From Symbiodinium sp. CCMP2592 (taxonomy: Eukaryota > Sar > Dinophyceae > Suessiales > Symbiodiniaceae): a stretch of 64,000 bases of DNA. The stretch lies in assembly GCA_905221615.1 (NCBI GenBank), contig CAJNDT010004724.1:372001-436000 (forward strand), written 5' to 3'. Of the stretch, positions 57,078 through 64,000 are shown one piece after another. Every line of letters begins with the position of its first letter. Position 1 is the stretch's first letter. The position numbers were made by a program, and so were the translations under genes. The notes beneath the pieces are model-generated. The model had not been told where the DNA came from. It was given only the letters and a program-made list of their open reading frames with translations, and made no database searches.

Positions 57078-59830
57078 CTCAGATGTGGCAAGTCGGATGT
57101 GAGGTGTAGTCTTGACATTGGCAGTGTCAAGCAGCATTCCCAAGGGCGAACTTGCTGGGGCGGGCTGTTTACTTGGTGTTGCCGGTGAAGAACGCTGGGT
57201 TCTCTGAGAACTCGACTATCCCGCTGCGAAGGAAAACGAGCCGAAAGGAGTGGTTCTGACGGACGGTTGGCCCAGTCTCTAATGGTACCCACCTGCGACG
57301 TTAAGCGGCATAAGGTCCCGTTTCGAGTTTCGCGATCCCGTGCGAGTGGCGATTCAACATGCTGTGGCACTTTGTGGAACTGGGTGTCAACCTGTTTCCC
57401 ATTGTGCTGTTTCAGTGGTCCCTTCGAGTAAACGGGATCTTCAAGGGGGAGGTCGTTAATCATCGGCTTTGCAGGCCGGTGGATGGTCCGTGCATGAGCT
57501 GGATAATAGAAGAGATATCTCTCGGAGCTTCTGGCCAGGACGCCGGCCCACTTCGTGCATTCTGATGGAAGCGTTTGCACAGCTGCCGAGCTGTGTGATC
57601 GAGAGCGGCCCTCGCTCCGATAATTTCAGTGCTAGCACGAGTCTGACTTAGGGGGAGGTGAACCGGAACGTTGAGGGCGTGCCATGGTAAAGAGGCTTGG
57701 GGCAATCTAGTCTAGTTCCAGAAGCCGAGCGTCGTTTGCCGAGTTGCCGCTGTGCTCCTCAGAACATGGCATTCCGCATGATCCATACCGACGAGGGTGC
57801 GAACAGATCTGGGCGCCGCACACATCCACGTCAAACAGCTGGAAAGCAATGCGAACTGCAGCAAGAAGCATTGCTTAGCCTTAACTAGACCTGGTAGCAA
57901 TGGCTCGCAACGTGAAGGGCCCAGACCGGCCGATATTTGCACCAAGTGCTAGGGGAACGAATGCCTGCGGCATGCTCAAGAATGTGCGCTGAGGTTCCAT
58001 ACTACTACGCGCCCACGGCGCCGATGGCCGTGCCTTGGTGCAACGGATGATTCACGAAGCATCGGGACCTCCTCCTCCTCTGCCGGGCTGAAGGGCCTTG
58101 CCAGTCTCGCTTCTCCTCTTTCGCTTCTTCTCCGTCGTGTGGGAGGCGCCGGCTGTCATGACCATGCCTATGAGGCAGTGCTTGCCTCGGGCCAGGGCAG
58201 AAATCTCGCGGAGTCGACTTGTGGGAGATGTCGCAGTTTTTGCGAGTGAGGGTTGCGCAAGGATCTATGTCATGCCTCTCACTGTTGTGCCGCCGACACC
58301 AGCGCCCTACACGGCCCACCTGGCTGGCTTTGAGCTGATGCTCCTAGCGGGCATGTTTTGACAGCCCACTCTGAAAATCTTGTCCGTACATCTTGGTCAG
58401 TCCTTCTGGCCCCATTTTCCGGCCCAGCCTGTGCATGCCCCAGAGAGCGTGCAAGTTTGCTGGCATTCTGGCGCGGCTGATGTGCGGACATGCAGCCTGA
58501 CGGGCAGGTGCTCATGATACCATTGAGCTCAGAGCTGAAATCTGAGGTTAATGTGCCCCTGGCGCGATCAGTGGCCCCGCAGCTTACCCCTGTGGCACAG
58601 TGCCTCGGCAATCTCCCGGCTACGGAATGAATTGCTTTGTCGAGAAGGGTGCAAGCCCGATCTGTCATGCTCTTGCATTGGACATGTCTCGTCATGACAT
58701 GCCATAACATTGCCTGGGTGGTAGCTAGCCATCATTCGAGAACTGTGACAGATTTTGATGTGTTTGACTTTGAAGCAGGTCGCTAGCACCTGGCGCAGCG
58801 AAGATGGACCGCCCTATCTGCGGTCGCCTGCGTTGCATGCTTCGATCTGCTTCCCGAGTGTCTTCCTCAGGAGCACATGCAGGTCCGCGTGGCCAGGAAC
58901 CGAGAAAATCCGGCCACTGAAGTTTGAAGGAGACAGCGCCGGTCCTCCTCGGCCGCGCTAACATATCCTCTGCGATGTCGAGGTGCAGACGACGACGAAG
59001 ACCGTCGTCTCTGCACCCAGGCCTGGCTCGGTCTCCATGCATCTTGCGGCGTTGGCGCGGCAGTGTTGACATCGCCTGCACATCTGTGACTCGATAACCT
59101 TTGCAGCCCGATGCCTTAATCTGCCTTCGAAGTCGAAGCAGGAGCTTTGTCCCTGGGCCACCGGCACAGGACTGCGCAACGCCGGTTGAGGGGATCCGTT
59201 CGTTTTCTTTGCAGTTGAGTTGCTTTTCTTGATGCCAGAAGCAAGCCTGTCAGGCGCGTGCGCACACCTCCTCCGTGGCCAGGATCTGAGAAGATCGGGG
59301 TCCTCCTCGGCTGCGCCGATGTGTTGTCACGGCTTTCCTTTTGCAGTCTGCGCGACGTCGAGGTGCAGACCGCGACGAAAACCATCGTGTCTGCACCGAG
59401 GCCCGGCTCGAAAGCACGATCTACAACCTGCATCCATCCTCGTGTGTAGCCTTTTATTGCATTCGCTAAAAAAACTTCTGCTAGGGATCCCGAGCGGACC
59501 ACGTAACTGATATTCCGTCGATTATGATGTATGATCACTGAGTGCAAGAGGATCCACGGCAACAAAGTACAAGCACATTCAGGGTTTGCGGATTCCGTCT
59601 CAGCTCTGTGGAATTTTTGCCAGCGACCAGATCTTGATTTCTGTGCCAGATGCGGCTCCATCTTGCTGAGCACAAGTCACCACGGACAGAGCCGACCTGT
59701 GCACAGGCCAGCTCCCACCGGTTTGGTGGGTCCGAATTTCGAGGTGCCCCTGCAGGAGGACGGCCACGCCCAGTCTGAAACATCTGATTGAAGCATAGTC
59801 TTGATGTGGCCTATAATATGTCTCTGCAAG

Positions 59831-61206
59831 GGGGTCGAGAAGCTCTCGCCTGGAGAGGCACAGCTGGAGAGCTACTCGTACTAGGATAGTACACAGGGCG
59901 ACTGGCAGGAGCGATGGCCGTGTTGATGCTGTCACATCGCATGGTATCTCGCCTTGAGGTGTGTGAACTCCTCCAGAAAGGACAGCCTGTCTCTCAGGAA
60001 CCAGTGGGTGCAAATGCACAAGGACTCACAAAGAACACTGAGGTGCTGCCTCATCGATGTGCGCGCGGATGATCGAGCCTCTGGCTACATTGAGGCCAGA
60101 ACAGCACGCTTCGCGGAGTTTGTGTCTGGAGGGAGTCCGTGTGTCTCGTCCCTCGACGGCTCCAGGGCGCGGTGCACGAACCCACCAGCTTCCAGGCACC
60201 CCTTTTGAACCGGGCGCGGCCGCCAAGAGAGGGAGTGAGTGTGGACTGCTCCTGACCGATCTTATTTGTGGAGTGGGATGTGCGTGAGGTGCCGGAGCTG
60301 GTGCAGAAGTTCGGCAAGGAGAAGCTGGTGGCCGGCAGCTCAGTGTCCCGTTGGCCGCATGTGGAGGCACGTCTGTCAGTGACTGCGTCCACTCAGAATC
60401 CATGTGCAATACGGCTGAGATCTTCCATTGCCAGTACTCGCTGCACCGTGGCCCGCAGTGGGATCCCAAGTCTGCTGCGGGGGACCGGGGCCTTCGAATT
60501 TTGTGGAACTGGTTCTTGAGGGCTATCGAAGGGACTGAAGGTTACAGCCGATCTTGGAAGACTCCAGGTGTGCGAACTGGTACCGCCAGCAGGCACCTCC
60601 GACGCAGCTGGGGCCCTGGTCCCCGGATGAATTTCGCAGCTGTACTTCCCTCCACGTCATGTCTTGTGGTGCTGGCTTCCTGCAGGTGTGTTTTCGTTGA
60701 ACATGTCGGTGCAGAGTTGCATGTGGTGACTGGCATGGTGTAGCTGTGCAGCTGCACGCTGTGTCTCTGCGAGTTCTGATTTTGCAAAATGATACGGTGC
60801 ATCCGAAATGCACGGTCAACACTTAAGTTGTGTCAGGCCTTTTCTCCAACGAGTGTGTCACACTCATGGTGTGTTACGAAACTAGGAAAGGAAAGCTGTC
60901 GGAACGTTGCAGGCTCTTTGACACCATGAACGTAGTTCAGCACGATCCCAGAGTCTCAGTCCTCAAGCTCCAGATCCGACGGTGCGCGCTGCGCCTTTTC
61001 GGATTGCGCTTCCGGACATGAAGAGAGACTGGCATGGTCGTGGTTGAGGAAGGAAGGAAGCATTTTGCCCGTCGCAGCATCGTATCGTACGATTACCTTC
61101 TCGCGCCGACGGAGTCCTCGATTTGATGTGAGAGTGGCTGTTCACGGGAAGGCGCGTGGCCGTCCTCGAGGGAGGCTTCCGCGGCTGGGAAGGACAGCGT
61201 CTTCCG
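59831..61206 (+). CDS. Rhodanese exon set 10
   Basis: Exons 59831-59857 (GVEKLSPGE), 59959-59981 (VCELLQK), 60043-60094 (CLIDVRADDRASGYIE), 60166-60195 (GAVHEPTSFQ), 60289-60330 (VPELVQKFGKEKLV), 60420-60457 (IFHCQYSLHRGPQ; Cys codon 60429-60431), 60568-60588 (CANWYR) and 61152-61206 (RVAVLEGGFRGWEGQRLP). It is close to set 2 but without the palindrome, and the acceptor before CANWYR is AG here, so it shows what set 2 looked like before it decayed. The donor after the catalytic exon is GT; that after the second exon is the doubtful AC. Confidence 0.62.
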
Positions 61207-64000
61207 GCAAGGAGCCTCAGCTTTCGTGGATGGAAGGATGCAGTGCTGCTTCAGGGAGCATATATGCACGTGGTATGTCGCAGTAGGCGTCGCAGCATGT
61301 TGCAGAGAGCTGAAGCTTAAGGCTTGAGGGTTTCTTGGTTTCTGTCGGCCCGAGTTTTGCAGGGTGGTCTGCATAGAGTCGGACATGTGGACCTGTGCGC
61401 TGGCCAACCACAGGTCGTCCGCGAGAAACTCATGGGTGCCCATGGGCAGGCTGGGTACCCATCTGCAACTAGTCGCTGTTTTCTCATGTCAGCACAAACA
61501 CAGTTGAAGGATGTTGAAGACTTGAGGATGTTGAAGCTGCAGTGGCATGTGCATGCATGCGCATTGCTGCAGTGCGATGCTCTTTGGCATGTCCGGCCTG
61601 TTTTGGAAGCCAGACGGCCAGGCGAAGGCAGACGTCTATGCGCTCTCGATGGGCAGGCGTGTGGCAGGCAAGGCTGCTTGGAGGAGGGTCTCGTGTCGGT
61701 TCAGTCAACGACCTTTGATGGGCTGGCTGTGCTTTGCCGAAGGTGCTGGAGCGTGAGACTGCGTTCTATCAGAAGATCAGATGAATCGTAGGCGGTCCAG
61801 TGTTGGCCAGTGCTGGTTGCTGAGACGTGGCAAAGCGGACCTTATGCTTTGTTCAAGCAGAAAGCAGTAGACTCGAAGGAGAAACATGTTTGCCGAAGTG
61901 GGCCCGCAGAGATGCGGCTGCAGTGCCCAGCGAATCGATTTTTTTCGCTAGCCAGAGCTCTTGGCAGCAGTTTAGATGTGGCAAGTCGGACATGAGGTGT
62001 AGCTTTTACATAGGCAGTGTCGAGCAACATACCGAAGGGCGATCTTGCTGCGGTGGGCTGTTGTTGATTGTTCCCGGCGAATAACGCTGGGTTCTCTGAG
62101 CTCGACGAACCCGCTGTCCTTGCCAACGAGCCGAAAAAACTAGTCCTGTTCAGGGAGCATTGAGCGCCGTGCCATGATAGACAGGGGTGAGGCAATGCAT
62201 TTCGTGAGTGGAAGCCATGACTCCCTGAATCCGGACAGCCTTCGGCCTAAGCTCAGTCGCAACAGATCTGGGCGCCCCACGCATCCACGTCGAAGAGCTG
62301 GAAAGCAACGCAAACTGTAGCACGAAGCTTTGGCATTGGTTGGCCCTGACTGTACGTGGTAGCAAAGCCCAGAAGCAGTCAACGTGCGTTTTTTTCCAGA
62401 TGGCTGGCACGGTGAAGAGCCCAGAGTGGCCAATTGCTTGAGAGAATGAAATGGTTAGTTGCCTGCTCAAAACATACGCTGAGGTTTCGTACTACTACGT
62501 GCGCACGGCTCCAAGGGCCGTGCCTCGGCGCAACGAATGATTCATGCCGGTCTCGGTCGCCTCTTGTAGCCTCCTCTGCATCGTGTGTGAGGCGCCGGCC
62601 GTTGTGACGATGCCAATGAGACAGTGCCTGCCTCGGGAAGTCTCGCGGAGTGGACTGTCACTGTCTGCCTTCTTTGGGAGAGGTCTTGCAGCTTCTGCTT
62701 GTTTTGGTGTGTGTGTGTGTGTGAGAGAGAGAGGGTTGAGCGAGGATCTACGTCGTGCCACGAGCCGTGGTGGCGGCGACACCGCCGGCGGGCCACCAGG
62801 CTGACCGGGCTGGCGTTTGCGCTGCTGCTTCCTGCGGAAATGGAATCTTCAATCCGGTTCGTGCATCTTGCCCAGTCCTTCTGGCCCAATTTTCCCGTCA
62901 AGGCTGTGCGTACCCCAGAGAGTGTGGCGCTACGGCGCTGCTGTGCGGGCATGCAGTGTGACGGTTAGCCGTCCACCACTGAGCGCTGAAGTCTGAGGCC
63001 AATGTGCCCTTGACACGACCCGTGGCTGCCGCCACCAGGCTCGCAGCTCACAGCTGAGGGATAACCGGAGTAGGGTGCAAGCCCGACTTTTATCATGTTA
63101 TCGTGTTGGATGTGTGCGGTCATGGGGCTTCGCCTGCGCGCTAACCATGACTCGAAAGCTCTGCCAGATTCCGATGATCGTTCCCACGCGTTTGACTCTG
63201 AAGCAGGTCGCTGGCGCCTTGCCCAGCGAAGATGGACCGCCCTATCTACGTTCCTCAGGAGCACGTGAAAGCCTCCATGGCCAAGAACTGAGAAATCCGG
63301 CCAGTGGAGTTTTAACCTTGGTTGCGCTGACGCGTTGTCACCGGTTTCCTTTTTCCGATCCTGAGCGATGTCGAGGTGCATACGACGGCGAACACCGTTG
63401 TCTCTGCACCCAGGCCTGGCTCGGTCTCCATGCATCTTGCGGCGTTGGGGCAGCAGTGTTGACATCGCCTGCGCATCTTTGACTCGATAACCTTTGCAGC
63501 CCGATGCCTTAATCTGCCTTCGAAGTCGAAGCAGGAGCTTTGTCCCCGGGCCACCGGCGCAGGACTGCCCAATGCCGGTTGAGGGGATCCGTTCGTTTCC
63601 GATTTCTGCTTCCCAGTTGAGTTCCTCGTCTTATTCGTCTTGGTGCCACGAAGCCAGCCTGTCAGGCGCGTGCACACAACGCCGTGGCCAGGATCTGAGA
63701 AGATCGGGGTCCTCCTTGGCTACACCGATGTGTTGTCACGGCTTTCCTTTTGCAGTCTGCGCGACGTCGAGGTGCAGACCGCGACGAAGACCGTTGTGTC
63801 TGCACCGAGGCCCGGCTCAAAAGACACGATCTGCGACCTCCATGACCACCTTCATCCTCGTGTGTAGCCTTCCATTGCAGTCGATGCAAAAAAGGCTGCT
63901 GTGGTCTGCGAAACAGACCACATAACTGATATCCCGTCGATTGTGTTCACTGAGTTCAAGAGGATCAGAGGCAACAACGTACAAGCAACCTGAGAGCCAC
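61207..64000 (+). repeat. Start of the next array unit, cut by the window end
   Basis: Blocks 61414-61449 (VVREKLMGAHGQ), 61628-61663 (ADVYALSMGRRV), the LAAVGCC block near 62036-62120, a VSYYYVRTAPRAVP-like block near 62485, LLCIVCEAPAVVTMPMRQCLP near 62571, a (GT)n(GA)n tract at 62708-62735, IYVVPRAVVAATPP near 62747, SFWPNFP near 62878, then two VQT-like blocks near 63374 and 63775. The unit is close to the one at 9072-10596 and shows the microsatellite again without an element. Its rhodanese exons would lie beyond the window. Confidence 0.65.

Larger units (their letters stand above)
54200..61206 (+). repeat. Recombinant unit (about 7.0 kb)
   Basis: From 54200 the sequence runs as an array unit up to the SFVPGPP block near 56520-56540 and then jumps, at about 56634, back to the ADVYALSMGRHV block (56657-56692) of another unit. 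The part between (second VQT block, GLVGPN block, whole rhodanese set) is missing, so the first part has no rhodanese domain. The second part continues through its own blocks (57994-58037 VPYYYAPTAPMAVP with GT donor; IYVMPLTVVPPTP near 58263; SFWPHFP near 58400) to the rhodanese set at 59831-61206. The second part is as diverged as unit 1. Confidence 0.7.

Noticed and set aside
1..64000. tRNA, rRNA and spliced-leader RNA genes
   Set aside because: I looked for T-loop and leader-like sequences and found nothing convincing by eye; a covariance-model search would be needed to be sure.

Overview
The window looks like nuclear DNA of a dinoflagellate (a Symbiodinium-type genome would fit). This rests on inference: very small exons, inferred introns that mostly start with GC or GA instead of GT and end in AG followed by G, long head-to-tail arrays of one gene on one strand, and LINE-type elements. 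I saw no bacterial gene organisation, no operons, no recognisable tRNA or rRNA gene and no CRISPR array. Nearly all long open frames in the array, on either strand, are shadows that cross intron and exon alike.

The host DNA (1-10596 and 21140-64000) is a tandem array of one multi-exon unit, about 4.1-5.5 kb long, always on the + strand. In each unit I can piece together eight tiny exons that join, in phase, into a rhodanese domain of the Cdc25/Acr2 arsenate-reductase type. It has the DVR strand, a GHI-G-S-V-H turn, a VPEL helix, the catalytic loop HC-x5-R (C-Q-Y-S-M/L-H-R), an RGPQ-CANWYR helix and a V-A-V/I-L-E-G-G-F-R-G-W strand. Ten such exon sets lie at about 3.4-4.6, 7.6-9.1, 22.7-24.2, 28.2-29.6, 32.7-34.2, 38.2-39.6, 42.7-44.2, 48.2-49.7, 52.7-54.2 and 59.8-61.2 kb, with the broken last exon of an eleventh at 424-457. 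Further conserved exon-like blocks lie between the sets. I could not place the start codon, the stop codon or the full gene model.

From 24180 to 54199 the array has a higher-order structure: a long unit (L, about 5.45 kb) and a short unit (S, about 4.54 kb) form a 10.0-kb pair, repeated three times almost without change. The L unit is longer because it carries an antisense, frameshifted RNase H fragment from an old retroelement, which has been amplified with the array. At 54.2-61.2 kb lies a recombinant unit. Three near-perfect inverted duplications (7827-7947, 9600-9660, 56948-57077) interrupt units, and one of them destroys a rhodanese exon.

Between 10597 and 21118 about 10.5 kb of foreign DNA sits inside a (GT)n(GA)n microsatellite in an array intron. 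The same site without the insertion is present at 1741-1763. The insertion consists of two 5'-truncated LINE-like elements, each bounded by (GA)n. The first encodes a reverse transcriptase (YMDD) and, downstream of it, a long Pro/Gln/Thr-rich protein split by a C14 homopolymer. The second keeps only a diverged relative of that downstream protein. Both elements are packed with GGGGGA runs on the + strand, in coding and non-coding parts alike, a pattern nearly absent from the host array.
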